DNA of 64,000 nt from Aurantimonas endophytica. GTDB lineage: Bacteria > Pseudomonadota > Alphaproteobacteria > Rhizobiales > Rhizobiaceae. Positions 8,356 through 16,816 of this stretch are shown in pieces. The stretch is taken from NCBI RefSeq assembly GCF_014196845.1, contig NZ_JACIEM010000006.1, positions 62,001 through 126,000 on the forward strand. The letters run 5' to 3'. The notes beneath the pieces are model-generated. The model did no database searches. It was not told the DNA's origin and was given only the letters and a program-made list of their open reading frames with translations. Position numbers and translations under genes: made by a program. Every line of letters starts with the position of its first letter. Positions within the stretch are counted from its first letter, which is position 1.

Positions 8356-8531
8356 GGTCGGAATTCTCCTGCAGCTGTCTCTCCCGGCGTCCCGCCGGCG
8401 CGTTGCGGCATTCGGTCCGGGCCGTCCGCTGCGATCACAGAGATAGGAACGGTCGAAAGGAATTTGAATGCGTTGCCGTGCGTCTCTATATGGGGACGAC
8501 AAGTGGTTCGGCGGAGAGGTGGCGACGCGCA

Positions 8532-9242
8532 ATGAGTTTTGGGACGATCTTCTTCATAGTGCTCGCGGTGATCGTCCTGTTTCAGCTGCGTAACGTGCTC
8601 GGCCGTCGCACTGGCAACGAGCGCCCCCCCTTCGACCCCTACACGCGCACCGAAAAGCCGCGCGAGGATGCCGCCGCCGGCGGCAATGTCGTGACACTGC
8701 CGCATCGGCGCCTGCCAGACAACGGCGACCCGGCAACGCCTCGGCAGCCGTATGAGTCCATCGATCTCGTGGCACCGGCGGGTACCCCGCTGAACGCCGA
8801 GCTGCGGCGGATCTACGACAACGATCCGTCCTTCGATCCCAAGGAATTCCTCGAGGGCGCTAAGATCGCCTACGAGATGATCGTCACGGCCTTTGCCGAC
8901 GGCGACCGCAAGCTCTTGAAGAACCTGCTGACTCCAGAGGTCTACCAGGGCTTCGAGCAGGCCATCATCGACCGTGAATCGCGGGGTGAGCGCATGCAGT
9001 CCTCCTTCGTCGGCATCGACGATGCGACGCTGGTCTCGGCCGAGCTCAAGGCGCGCGAGGCGCTGGTCACCGTGCGCATCGTCGCGCAGATGATCACTGC
9101 GGTCGTCACCCCTTCGGGCGAGGTCACCGACGGTGATCCCGAGACGGTCGTCGAAGTGAAGGACGTCTGGACGTTCTCGCGCGACACGCGCTCCCGCGAT
9201 CCGAACTGGAAGCTCGCCGGCACCGAATCCGAAGAAGGCTGA
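8532..9242 (+). CDS. timA: Tim44/TimA family adaptor protein
   Basis: Membrane-anchored protein with a C-terminal Tim44-like domain, related to the mitochondrial import-motor adaptor. The bacterial homologue is thought to assist inner-membrane or periplasmic protein handling. The 236-residue protein has one N-terminal membrane anchor (residues 5-20) and a polar linker of about 80 residues. The Tim44 domain (KEFLEGAKIAYEMIVTAFADGD, quoted in part) ends in a DVWTFSRD strand. It is probably the first gene of a timA-mltA-smr-xre operon and faces away from fxsA. The ATG at 8532 directly precedes the anchor. The gene name is from family naming, not direct evidence. Confidence 0.85.
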   Translation: MSFGTIFFIVLAVIVLFQLRNVLGRRTGNERPPFDPYTRTEKPREDAAAGGNVVTLPHRRLPDNGDPATPRQPYESIDLVAPAGTPLNAELRRIYDNDPSFDPKEFLEGAKIAYEMIVTAFADGDRKLLKNLLTPEVYQGFEQAIIDRESRGERMQSSFVGIDDATLVSAELKAREALVTVRIVAQMITAVVTPSGEVTDGDPETVVEVKDVWTFSRDTRSRDPNWKLAGTESEEG

Positions 9243-9252
9243 GCCGGGGGCG

Positions 9253-10359
9253 ATGGTCGCCTTCCGCCGCCGCCGCTTCGCCGACCTTCCCGAATGGTCG
9301 GCGGCGGAACACGGGCTCGCCTATGCCGCCTTCCGCCGCGGCGCGGGGAGGTTCCTTGCGAACGCCGTCCGCACCGGCACGCTCGGCATCGATGCCGCCG
9401 CCTTCCATGATGCCGCCGCGGCGGCCGTCGCGACAGAGCGCGACGGTGCTGAAGCGCGGGCGTTCTTCGAGCAGCATTTCGTGCCCCTGCAGATCGTTCC
9501 GGACGCCGTCGCGCCTGAAGGCGAGCACGGTTTCGTGACCGGCTACTACGAACCGGTCGTCGAAGCCTCGGCAGTCGAGACCTCGCGCTTCCGCTTCCCG
9601 CTCTACGCCCCGCCGCCGGAACTCGTGAAGATCGATGACGTGTCCCGTCCGCCGGGCATGGATCCCTCCTTCCGCTTCGCCCGGCGCAAATCCTGCGGTC
9701 TGCTCGAGGAGCATCCCGATCGCGCCGCCATCGAGGCCGGCCTGCTGCGCGGCCGCGGTCTGGAAATCGCCTGGCTCGCCGATCCCGTCGAGGCGTTCTT
9801 CATCCATATCCAGGGCTCGGCCCGGCTCCAGATAACCGACGGAAGCCAGCTGCGGGTCGGCTTTGCGGCAAAGTCCGGCCACCCGTTCACCGCGATCGGC
9901 CGGCTGCTGGTGGATTCCGGCGAACTCACCCTCGCCGAGGCCGACATGGACGGCATCCGGGCTTGGCTGGCGGCGCATCCGGAGCGCCAGCGCGCGCTGT
10001 TCGATCGCAACCGCTCGTTCATCTTCTTCCAGGAAACGGCCGTCGACGATCCGTCGCTCGGACCGGTCGGCGCGGCGCAGGTGCCGCTGACGGCGCTTGC
10101 CTCCATCGCCGTCGACCGCGAGCTCGCGACCTTCGGCGTGCCCTATTTCATCACCGCGTCGCAGCTCCCGATCGACAGCCGGCCGTTCCGCCGGCTGATG
10201 ATCGCCCAGGATACCGGCTCGGCGATCATCGGGCCGGCGCGCGCCGACATCTATGTCGGCTCCGGCCCCGAAGCCGGGAAGATCGCCGGGCGCATCCGGC
10301 ACGCCGCCGACTTCACCGTGCTGGTGCCGCCCTCGCTGGCCGAGAGCCTGGCGCGATGA
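9253..10359 (+). CDS. mltA: lytic murein transglycosylase MltA
   Basis: Cleaves the MurNAc-GlcNAc bond of peptidoglycan to form 1,6-anhydromuramyl products. The 368-residue protein contains the MltA domain (GFVTGYYEP; FFIHIQGSARL) followed by a C-terminal 3D domain. The 3D domain is recognised by its aspartates in AQDTGSAIIGPARADIY. No convincing signal peptide or lipobox is seen at this start (MVAFRRRRFADL), which is odd for a periplasmic enzyme, although rhizobial MltA proteins often begin this way. It lies 10 bp after timA, and its stop overlaps the smr start, so it belongs to that operon. Confidence 0.9.
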   Translation: MVAFRRRRFADLPEWSAAEHGLAYAAFRRGAGRFLANAVRTGTLGIDAAAFHDAAAAAVATERDGAEARAFFEQHFVPLQIVPDAVAPEGEHGFVTGYYEPVVEASAVETSRFRFPLYAPPPELVKIDDVSRPPGMDPSFRFARRKSCGLLEEHPDRAAIEAGLLRGRGLEIAWLADPVEAFFIHIQGSARLQITDGSQLRVGFAAKSGHPFTAIGRLLVDSGELTLAEADMDGIRAWLAAHPERQRALFDRNRSFIFFQETAVDDPSLGPVGAAQVPLTALASIAVDRELATFGVPYFITASQLPIDSRPFRRLMIAQDTGSAIIGPARADIYVGSGPEAGKIAGRIRHAADFTVLVPPSLAESLAR

Positions 10360-10907
10360 GGCGCCGGCGCGGCCTCAGCGCCGAGGAAGCGCGGCTCTGG
10401 GCCGGCGTCGCGCGGTCGGCGATCCCGCTGAAGGGCCGATCCTATCCGCCGCTGCCGCCGGAGGTCCGGGTGGAGAAGCCGGCCACCCCGGCAAAACCCG
10501 CCGCCAAGCCGAATGCCGTACTGGCGCCCGTCAGGCCGAAGCACGAGCCACCCGTCTACCTCAGCCAGCATGCGATCGAGAAGCCGACGCGCCGCAAGCT
10601 CGCCAAGGGGCGGCTGGCGATCGACGCGCGGATCGATCTGCACGAGATGACCCAGCAGCGTGCCCATGACGCCCTGGTGGGCTTCCTGCGCCAGTCCCAG
10701 GCGATGGGGCTGCGGCATGTGCTGGTGATCACCGGCCGGGGCGGGACGGCCGGTTCCGCCTTCGGCTCGCGCGGCGTGCTGCGGCGGGTGGTGCCGCAAT
10801 GGTTCACCGGGCCCGAGTTCCGCCCGCTCGTGTCGGGCTTCGACAGCGCCGAACGCCATCACGGCGGCGACGGCGCGCTCTACGTGCGGGTACGGCGGCC
10901 GCGATGA
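10356..10907 (+). CDS. Smr domain protein
   Basis: A 183-residue protein with a C-terminal Smr (MutS2-related) domain, a small nucleic-acid endonuclease fold. Seen: ARIDLHEMTQQRAHDAL, corresponding to the family LDLHG motif, and VLVITGRGG, the family TGxG loop. The N-terminal 80 residues are basic and proline-rich with no domain. The start codon overlaps the mltA stop (ATGAG), and its own stop overlaps the next gene, so it is tightly coupled within the timA-mltA-smr-xre operon. Whether the substrate is DNA or RNA cannot be said. Confidence 0.88.
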   Translation: MRRRRGLSAEEARLWAGVARSAIPLKGRSYPPLPPEVRVEKPATPAKPAAKPNAVLAPVRPKHEPPVYLSQHAIEKPTRRKLAKGRLAIDARIDLHEMTQQRAHDALVGFLRQSQAMGLRHVLVITGRGGTAGSAFGSRGVLRRVVPQWFTGPEFRPLVSGFDSAERHHGGDGALYVRVRRPR

Positions 10908-11329
10908 CCCCCTTCGGCGAACGCATCCGGGCGCTGCGCAAGGAGCGCGGCGTCACCCAGGGCCAGATGGCCGCGGCACTCAACGTGTCCAGCGCTTATC
11001 TTTCCGCACTGGAGCATGGCCGCAGGGGCCGCCCGACATGGGATCTGCTGCAGCGCATCATCGGCTATCTGAACGTGATCTGGGACGATGCGGAGGAGCT
11101 CGAGCGCCTGGCGGCCCTGTCGCATCCCAAGGTGACGGTGGAGACCGCCGGGCTGAGCGCCGAGGCGACGACGCTCGCCAACCGGCTGGCGGAGTCCATC
11201 GCGATCCTGGCGCCGGACGACATCAGGAAGATCCTGGCGGAGGTCGAGCAGGCCGCCGAGCGCGCCGAGGCGGCGGTGCGCGAGAAGCGCCGCCGCCAAG
11301 CGGCCGGGAAAGGCCGCAGTTTCACGTGA
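10904..11329 (+). CDS. XRE-family helix-turn-helix regulator
   Basis: A 141-residue putative regulator. Residues 4-60 form a Cro/CI-type helix-turn-helix (RIRALRKERGVTQGQMAAAL, then SSAYLSALEHG). The C-terminal half is helical and ends in a long acidic/basic stretch (EQAAERAEAAVREKRRR) that may be a coiled coil. It overlaps the smr stop by 4 bp. Similar genes follow mltA-smr in many rhizobia, so it belongs to the conserved block, but no target is known. The last codons and stop lie inside a parS-like sequence. Confidence 0.88.
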   Translation: MTPFGERIRALRKERGVTQGQMAAALNVSSAYLSALEHGRRGRPTWDLLQRIIGYLNVIWDDAEELERLAALSHPKVTVETAGLSAEATTLANRLAESIAILAPDDIRKILAEVEQAAERAEAAVREKRRRQAAGKGRSFT

Positions 11330-11333
11330 AACC
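11318..11333. promoter_or_regulatory. parS: parS-like centromere site 1
   Basis: The 14-bp palindrome GTTTCACGTGAAAC (11319-11332) equals the core of the ParB site TGTTTCACGTGAAACA; only the two outer bases differ. It spans the stop codon of the XRE gene, about 9 kb from the putative origin. parA and parB are not in the window. Centromere function is inferred. Confidence 0.7.
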
Positions 11334-11340
11334 GTCAGCT

Positions 11341-11359
11341 TTAACCTGGCATTAACCAT
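11341..11359 (+). promoter_or_regulatory. perfect CtrA binding box
   Basis: TTAA-N7-TTAACCAT matches the full CtrA consensus at every fixed base. It lies 62 bp before the start of the glutamine amidotransferase gene, a normal promoter distance. Binding has not been shown. Confidence 0.65.
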
Positions 11360-11420
11360 GCTTGGCGAAACGTGGAGGATGGGCCCGCAAGCGGCCCGCT
11401 CTAGCCCGGTGCCCCGCCAA

Positions 11421-12215
11421 ATGTGCCGACTTCTCGCTTATGCCGGTCCGCCCATCCTCTTGGAAAAGCTGCTGGTCGAGCCGCGCGCCTCGCTGATTTC
11501 CCAGTCGCTGGCAGCGCGGGAGGCACGCACCATCGTCAATGGCGATGGCTGCGGGATCGGCTGGTACGGCGAGCGGCCCGAGCCCGGCGTCTATCGCGGC
11601 ATCCTGCCAGCGTGGTCAGACGCCAACCTCGTCTCGCTCTGCCGCCAGATCCGCTCGCCGATGTTCGTGGCACATGTGCGCTCGGCGACCTCCGGCGAGG
11701 TGTCGACGGCCAATTGCCATCCCTTCACCGACGGGCGGCACCTCTTCATGCACAATGGCCAGATCGGCGGTTACCCGACACTGCGCCGCGCCGTCGACGC
11801 GATGATCCCGGACGCGCTCTATGCGCGCCGCCGCGGCACCAGCGATTCCGAAGCGATCTTCCTGGCGGCGCTTGGGAACGGGCTCGACGCTGATCCGGTC
11901 GGCGCGCTCGGCGCCACGCTGGAAGCCATCGAGGCGAAGGCCGCGGCGCAGGGCGTTGCCGAGCCGCTACGCTTTGCCGCCGTTCATGCCGATGGAGACA
12001 GTCTGTGGGCCTATCGCTGGTCCAGCGACGGCCACCCCCCGACGCTCTACTGGCGCCAGGCCGGCGACGGCGTGGTCGTGGCGTCCGAGCCCTGCGATGC
12101 GGGCTCCGAAGCCTGGAGCATGGTGCCGCCCGACTCCGTCATGACGATCGGCCGGGACGGATCACGCGAGATCAGCGCCTTCCGCCGGCCGGCCGTCACG
12201 CGCCAAGCGGCGTGA
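11421..12215 (+). CDS. class II glutamine amidotransferase (YafJ/EgtC type)
   Basis: Ntn-type glutamine amidotransferase of 264 residues. Cys2 (MCRLLAYAG) becomes the N-terminal nucleophile after methionine removal, which fixes the start at 11421; an open frame from 11358 would hide it. Further motifs are GDGCGIGWYG, FVAHVRSAT and the HNGQI glutamine-binding segment followed by GTSDSEAIF. It is a stand-alone glutaminase domain without a synthetase domain, so its acceptor is unknown. A perfect CtrA box precedes it, suggesting cell-cycle control. A strong hairpin terminator follows 34 bp after the stop. Confidence 0.85.
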   Translation: MCRLLAYAGPPILLEKLLVEPRASLISQSLAAREARTIVNGDGCGIGWYGERPEPGVYRGILPAWSDANLVSLCRQIRSPMFVAHVRSATSGEVSTANCHPFTDGRHLFMHNGQIGGYPTLRRAVDAMIPDALYARRRGTSDSEAIFLAALGNGLDADPVGALGATLEAIEAKAAAQGVAEPLRFAAVHADGDSLWAYRWSSDGHPPTLYWRQAGDGVVVASEPCDAGSEAWSMVPPDSVMTIGRDGSREISAFRRPAVTRQAA

Positions 12216-12249
12216 AGCCGGGCCACGGTCGACGACAAGAACCACCAAT

Positions 12250-12290
12250 GAAGAAGGGCGGGCGCCGAAGCTGCCCGCCCTTCTTCTGAC
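12250..12290. terminator. strong bidirectional terminator
   Basis: A 14-bp perfect stem, GAAGAAGGGCGGGC (12250-12263) with its complement at 12273-12286, and a 9-nt loop. The pyrimidine-rich side TTCTTCT follows the stem rightward, and the mirrored A/G side serves the leftward sugar dehydrogenase gene. Confidence 0.85.
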
Positions 12291-12312
12291 GTCCGTTCGA
12301 ACCTTGCGCCGC

Positions 12313-13623
12313 CTACTGCTCGCGGGTCAGGCGCAGGATGGCCGAGGTGTCGGCATCCGGGTCTTCCGTGACGGCGTAGACAGCCCCGTCCGGACCGACG
12401 CGAACGTCGCGGATGCGGGCATCCAGCGGAACGCGCTCCTCGAAGGCAACCTGTTCGCCGGCCTCGTCCAGATGCACGACGACGAGTCCGGTGGTGACGA
12501 GCCCGCCGATCAGGAACGCATCCTGCCAGCTCGGGAACTCCTCGCCCTCGTAGAGCGCCATGCCGGAGGGGCCGATCACCGGATCCCAGTAATAGACCGG
12601 CTGCTCCATGCCCTCCTGGCTGGTGATGCCACCCTCGACCTGTTCGCCGGAATAGGCGACGCCGTAGGTGATGACGGGCCAGCCGTAATTGAGCCCTGCC
12701 TCCGGCATGTTCAGCTCGTCGCCGCCGCGCGGGCCGTGCTCGACGGTCCAAAGACGGCCCTCGGCGTCCAGTGCGGCCGACTGAAGATTGCGGTGGCCGT
12801 AGCTCCAGATTTCCGGCTGCGCGCCGTCCTCATCGGCGAAGGGATTGCCGTCGACCGCCTCGCCCGTCTCCGGATTGATGCGGAACACCTTGCCGAGGCC
12901 CGAATCGAGGTCCTGCGCCTGGTCGCGCGGCGGATCGTCCGACCGCTCGCCGACCGTCACGTAGAGGTCGCCATCGGGCGAGAACACCAGGCGCGAGCCG
13001 AAATGCTTGTCGCCGTCATAGCTCGGCATCTGCTGGAAGATGACCTCGACATCCTCCACGCTCCCGCCGCCATTGTCGTCGAGATTCAGCGTCGCGCGGC
13101 CGACCGACGTGCCGTTGCCGTCGTCTCTCGGCTCGGCGAACGAGAAGAAGATGCGGTTGCTGGTCTCGAAGTCGGGCGCCAGCGCAACGTCGAGCAGGCC
13201 GCCCTGGCCGGCCGATGCCACTTCGATCATGCCGCTGAGCGCGGTTCCGGCCTCGCCTTCCGCCGAGATCACGTGAAAGGCGCCTTCCTTGGTGGTCACC
13301 AGCATGCGGCCGTCCGGCAGGAACTCCATGGCCCAAAGCTGCGGCAGGTCCTCGGCCAGGGTCTCGACCGCCACCTCCGGCATGTCCGCCGGCTGCGGCG
13401 CGCGCGTCTGTTCCGGGAAGGCCGGCTGCTGGTCTGGTGCGTTGGCTGGCTGGGTCTCGACCGGCTCACCGGCCTGGACGCCCTCGTTTCCTTCAGCGGG
13501 CGGCTGGCCCTCGACCTGCTCGACGGGCGAGGCGTCACCGGTGGAGCCCTGGGAATAAGCCGGCGCGACGGCGAGACCGGCCGACAGGACGGTCCCGGTT
13601 AGCAGCAAGGTAAGTGTCTTCAT
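12313..13623 (-). CDS. PQQ-dependent sugar dehydrogenase (soluble GDH/YliI type)
   Basis: Secreted beta-propeller aldose dehydrogenase, a family that oxidises sugars with PQQ as cofactor. The first 22-25 residues are a Sec signal peptide (KTLTLLLTGTVLSAGLAVAPAYSQ, in part). A Pro/Glu/Gln-rich linker of about 70 residues follows, and then the propeller starts near EDLPQLWAMEFLPDGRMLV. Family motifs include GLLDVALAPDF, YGHRNLQ and WTVEHGPRGGDELN. A start at 13749 is possible, but the signal peptide and GGAGA (13632-13636) fix 13623. The linker is unusual for the family. No PQQ synthesis genes are in the window, so cofactor supply is unknown. Confidence 0.87.
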   Translation of the reverse strand: MKTLTLLLTGTVLSAGLAVAPAYSQGSTGDASPVEQVEGQPPAEGNEGVQAGEPVETQPANAPDQQPAFPEQTRAPQPADMPEVAVETLAEDLPQLWAMEFLPDGRMLVTTKEGAFHVISAEGEAGTALSGMIEVASAGQGGLLDVALAPDFETSNRIFFSFAEPRDDGNGTSVGRATLNLDDNGGGSVEDVEVIFQQMPSYDGDKHFGSRLVFSPDGDLYVTVGERSDDPPRDQAQDLDSGLGKVFRINPETGEAVDGNPFADEDGAQPEIWSYGHRNLQSAALDAEGRLWTVEHGPRGGDELNMPEAGLNYGWPVITYGVAYSGEQVEGGITSQEGMEQPVYYWDPVIGPSGMALYEGEEFPSWQDAFLIGGLVTTGLVVVHLDEAGEQVAFEERVPLDARIRDVRVGPDGAVYAVTEDPDADTSAILRLTREQ

Positions 13624-13714
13624 GGGGAAATCTCCTCGAAGAAGGCATTGATTTGCAGCCGGAATCGGCCGCTGCGATGAATTCCACATGGGGCGCAGGC
13701 AAGCGGAGGAAACG

Positions 13715-13742
13715 AAAAAGCCCCGCGTCGGGGACGCGGGGC
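13715..13742 (-). terminator. rho-independent terminator of hslU
   Basis: A 10-bp stem, GCCCCGCGTC (13720-13729) with GACGCGGGGC (13733-13742), and a 3-nt loop. Read leftward it is followed by TTTTT (13719-13715), a textbook terminator about 40 bp after the hslU stop. Confidence 0.9.
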
Positions 13743-13783
13743 CGTTCACTTAAAATCTATGGAACGCAGGGTGCGACGAATCG

Positions 13784-15088
13784 TCAGAGAATGAAGCGCG
13801 ACAGGTCGACATTACCGGCGATGCCATCGAGCGCCTTGTGGACATAGGCCGCATCGACCCGATAGCTCTCGCCGCCCTTGTCGGGCGCCTCGAACGAGAT
13901 GTCGTCGAGGACCCGCTCCATCACCGTCTGCAGCCGCCGCGCGCCGATATTCTCGATCGAGCCGTTGAGCGACACGGCAAGGTCGGCGATGGCGTCGATC
14001 GCGTCGTCGGTGATCTCCAGGTCGACATTCTCGGTCTTCATCAGCGCCACGTACTGCTTGATCAGCGAGGCCTCGGTCTCGGTGAGGATGCGGCGGAAAT
14101 CCTCCTTGGTCAGCGCCCGCAGCTCGACGCGGATCGGCAGGCGGCCCTGCAGCTCGGGCAAGAGGTCCGACGGCTTGGACACGTGAAATGCGCCCGAGGC
14201 GATGAACAGGATGTGATCGGTCTTCACCGGCCCGTGCTTGGTCGCCACCGTCGTACCCTCGACCAGCGGCAGCAGATCGCGCTGCACGCCTTCGCGGGAA
14301 ACGCCGGCGCCACCGTGGCCGTCCTTGTTCGCCACCTTGTCGATCTCGTCGAGGAAGACGATGCCGTTGTTCTCGACGGCCGAGACGGCCTCGCGCACCA
14401 GCTGGTCCTGGTCGAGCAGCTTGTCGGATTCCTCGCCGATCAGAAGCTCGTAGCTCGCCTTGACGCTGGTCCGGCGCTGCTTGGTGCGCTGGCCCATCTT
14501 GCCGAACATTTCTGACAGGTTGAGCACGCCGATATTGGCGCCCGGCATGCCGGGAATCTCCATGCCGCCCATCGGATTGCCGCTATCGGCGATCTCGATG
14601 TCGATCTCCTTGTCGTCGAGTTCGCCGGCGCGCAGCTTCTTGCGGAAACTGTCGCGCGTCGCCGGCGAGGCGGTCTTGCCGACCAGCGCGTCGAGGACAC
14701 GCTCCTCCGCGCCCTGGTGGGCCTTGGCCTTCACCTCCTCGCGCTTCTTCTCGCGCACCAGGCCGATGCCGATCTCGACGAGGTCGCGGATGATCTGCTC
14801 GACGTCGCGGCCGACATAGCCGACCTCGGTGAACTTGGTGGCCTCGACCTTGATGAAGGGCGCGCCGGCGAGCCGGGCGAGACGGCGGGAGATCTCGGTC
14901 TTGCCGACGCCGGTGGGTCCGATCATCAGGATGTTCTTGGGCATCACCTCTTCGCGCAGCGAACCTTCCAGCTGCTGCCGGCGCCAGCGATTGCGGAGCG
15001 CGACGGCGACCGCGCGCTTGGCGTCCTTCTGGCCAATGATGTGGCGGTCGAGTTCGGAAACGATCTCGCGGGGGGAAAAATCTGACAT
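13784..15088 (-). CDS. hslU: ATP-dependent protease ATPase subunit HslU
   Basis: AAA+ unfoldase that feeds substrates into the HslV peptidase. Walker A GPTGVGKT lies near residue 58. The [14 protein letters not shown] pore/I-domain boundary is present, as are Walker [10 protein letters not shown] and the sensor region [15 protein letters not shown]. The C-terminal FIL tail inserts into HslV. The length of 434 residues is normal. Unlike the common hslVU operon, hslV lies about 8 kb away on the other strand with the his cluster between, so the two subunits must be expressed from separate promoters. A strong terminator follows. Confidence 0.96.
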   Translation of the reverse strand: MSDFSPREIVSELDRHIIGQKDAKRAVAVALRNRWRRQQLEGSLREEVMPKNILMIGPTGVGKTEISRRLARLAGAPFIKVEATKFTEVGYVGRDVEQIIRDLVEIGIGLVREKKREEVKAKAHQGAEERVLDALVGKTASPATRDSFRKKLRAGELDDKEIDIEIADSGNPMGGMEIPGMPGANIGVLNLSEMFGKMGQRTKQRRTSVKASYELLIGEESDKLLDQDQLVREAVSAVENNGIVFLDEIDKVANKDGHGGAGVSREGVQRDLLPLVEGTTVATKHGPVKTDHILFIASGAFHVSKPSDLLPELQGRLPIRVELRALTKEDFRRILTETEASLIKQYVALMKTENVDLEITDDAIDAIADLAVSLNGSIENIGARRLQTVMERVLDDISFEAPDKGGESYRVDAAYVHKALDGIAGNVDLSRFIL

Positions 15089-15322
15089 GGATATCTTCTT
15101 TTCGGGGAGTGCCGCCCCGTGTCGGCGGCAGAACGGTCGGCGCCAGCTGCGAGCGCCCTGCCGCTAGATGGGGGCCCGGGTCCGTCGCTGCCACCCCGGT
15201 GGCCGCGACCGGGTCCGCCGGCACGGGAAGGGTTCAATGTGGCAAGGTTTGCGGCCACACTGGCGGGGACCCGAATCGCGGTCGAATCGGCGGGGACAAT
15301 TGAATCGGATAGCGAGCACGGC

Positions 15323-16132
15323 ATGCCGTCTGGAATGCGCGGGGACCAAGCGAATGACACCCCAGGCAAGGACAAGGGGGACAGGATCGAGGCTTGCCTG
15401 CCCGCCCTCCGGGCTGCCGGCATGACGGGCGCCCTGGCCCGCCTTGCCGCCTTTCCGACGGACTGGGACGAGCCGTCGCTCCGCCGGCTTCTCGACGATG
15501 TCGCCGGCGATTACGGCTTTTCCCATGCGGCAGCGCTGGTCATGCCCTCGACCGACGATGGCGGCACCGCGACGCGGTTCCTGTTCGGCAACTGGTCCGA
15601 CGGCTTCGTGCGCAGCTACGACCAGCTCGGGCTGCATCGCTTCAAGCTGGTGCTGGGCGCGCTCAAGACCGATCCGATGCCCTTCGTCTGGGACATCGAC
15701 ACGCTGTACGGCGCCGACGAGCCCGATCCGAGCCCGGCGGCCCGGATGCTCACGGCGGAGTCCTATCTGGCCGGCGCGCTGTTTCCCGTGCACGGGCTGA
15801 CCGCCTTCAACGGCGCGCTGTCGCTCGCCGGGGCCGAACCCGATCTCTCGGCCCAGGCGCTGCGCGAGCTGCATGTCTTCGCCTTCGCCCTCTTCGGCAT
15901 GCTGGCGGCGGCAAGATTCGAGGAAAACCGCCGCAACAATCCGCTTTCGGGGCGCGAGCGCGACTGCCTGAAGCTGGCCATGCTGGGCAAGACGTCCTCG
16001 GAGATCGGCCTCATCCTGTCCCTGTCGGAATACACGATCTCGCAATATCTGACTGCGGCGCAGCGCAAGATGAACGCCTCCAACCGCACCCATGCCGTCG
16101 CCCTCGCCGCGCAGCTCGGCTACCTGTCCTGA
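15323..16132 (+). CDS. LuxR family regulator with autoinducer-binding domain (orphan)
   Basis: About 269 residues. The N-terminal part resembles an acyl-homoserine-lactone binding domain, with the pattern NW-x-FVRSYDQLGLHRF and a DPMPFVWD motif. The C-terminal LuxR-type helix-turn-helix is clear (PLSGRERDCLKLAMLGKTSSEI, in part, then YTISQYLTAAQRKM). No luxI-type synthase gene is in the window, so it is an orphan or solo receptor as far as can be seen. The start is uncertain: the frame is open from 15119, and ATGs at 15323, 15335 and 15422 all lack a strong ribosome site. It reads away from hslU and is followed by alkB. Confidence 0.8.
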   Translation: MPSGMRGDQANDTPGKDKGDRIEACLPALRAAGMTGALARLAAFPTDWDEPSLRRLLDDVAGDYGFSHAAALVMPSTDDGGTATRFLFGNWSDGFVRSYDQLGLHRFKLVLGALKTDPMPFVWDIDTLYGADEPDPSPAARMLTAESYLAGALFPVHGLTAFNGALSLAGAEPDLSAQALRELHVFAFALFGMLAAARFEENRRNNPLSGRERDCLKLAMLGKTSSEIGLILSLSEYTISQYLTAAQRKMNASNRTHAVALAAQLGYLS

Positions 16133-16168
16133 GCGACGCGCCGGCCCGGCGGCAATGAGGCCCTATCC

Positions 16169-16783
16169 GTGAACGTACTGCCCAAAGGCGTCCGGCACAT
16201 ACCGGGCCATCTCGACCGCGACGCGCAGATCGCGCTGCTGGACAGCATTCGGGCGGTGGTGGCGGAGGCGCCGCTCTATTCTCCGGAAATGCCCCGCACC
16301 GGCAAGAAGCTGTCGGTGCGCATGACCAATTGCGGTTCGCTCGGCTGGGTATCCGACCGCGCCGGCTACCGATACCAGCCGACCCATCCGGTGACCGGCA
16401 GGCCATGGCCGGCCATGCCGTCGTCGCTGCTGGCGCTGTGGGAGGAGGTCTCGGCCTACGACCATCCGCCGGAGGCCTGCCTGGTCAATTTCTATGCCGA
16501 GACGGCGAAGATGGGCCTCCACCAGGACCGCGACGAAAAGGATCTGGCGGCGCCCGTCGTCTCGATCTCGCTCGGCGACGACTGCCTGTTCCGCATCGGC
16601 GAGACGACACGGGGCGGACGCACCACATCGCTGCGGCTGCGCTCGGGCGACGTGGTGATCCTCGGCGGCGAGGGGCGGCTCTGCCACCACGGCGTCGACC
16701 GGATCTATCCGGCGACCTCGACGCTCCTGAAGAATGGCGGCCGGATCAACCTGACGCTGCGCCGGGTGACGGTTCCTGGCTGA
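16169..16783 (+). CDS. alkB: alpha-ketoglutarate-dependent dioxygenase AlkB
   Basis: Fe(II)/2-oxoglutarate enzyme that repairs 1-methyladenine and 3-methylcytosine in DNA by oxidative demethylation. The iron triad is visible: HxD at residues 118-120 (LHQDRDEKD) and the distal histidine in LCHHGVDRIY (about 174). The 2-oxoglutarate-binding arginines sit in GRINLTLRR. The substrate-lid segment RMTNCGSLGW is typical. At 204 residues the length is normal. The start is a GTG at 16169; a nearby ATG (16155) is in another frame. No Ada box or ada gene is seen nearby. Confidence 0.9.
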   Translation: MNVLPKGVRHIPGHLDRDAQIALLDSIRAVVAEAPLYSPEMPRTGKKLSVRMTNCGSLGWVSDRAGYRYQPTHPVTGRPWPAMPSSLLALWEEVSAYDHPPEACLVNFYAETAKMGLHQDRDEKDLAAPVVSISLGDDCLFRIGETTRGGRTTSLRLRSGDVVILGGEGRLCHHGVDRIYPATSTLLKNGGRINLTLRRVTVPG

Positions 16784-16797
16784 GCGGCCGGCCGCTC
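16782..16797. repeat. 16-bp perfect palindrome between alkB and coaA
   Basis: GAGCGGCCGGCCGCTC starts in the alkB stop codon and fills the gap between two convergent genes. It could form a transcript hairpin, but no T-run follows on either side, so terminator function is only possible. Confidence 0.4.
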
Positions 16798-16816
16798 GGC
16801 GCTTGCGCCCCCACGT

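Noticed and set aside
13270-14185. CACGTG sequences at 13270 and 14180 as further parS sites
   Set aside because: They lie inside coding regions and match only about 10 of the 16 consensus bases.
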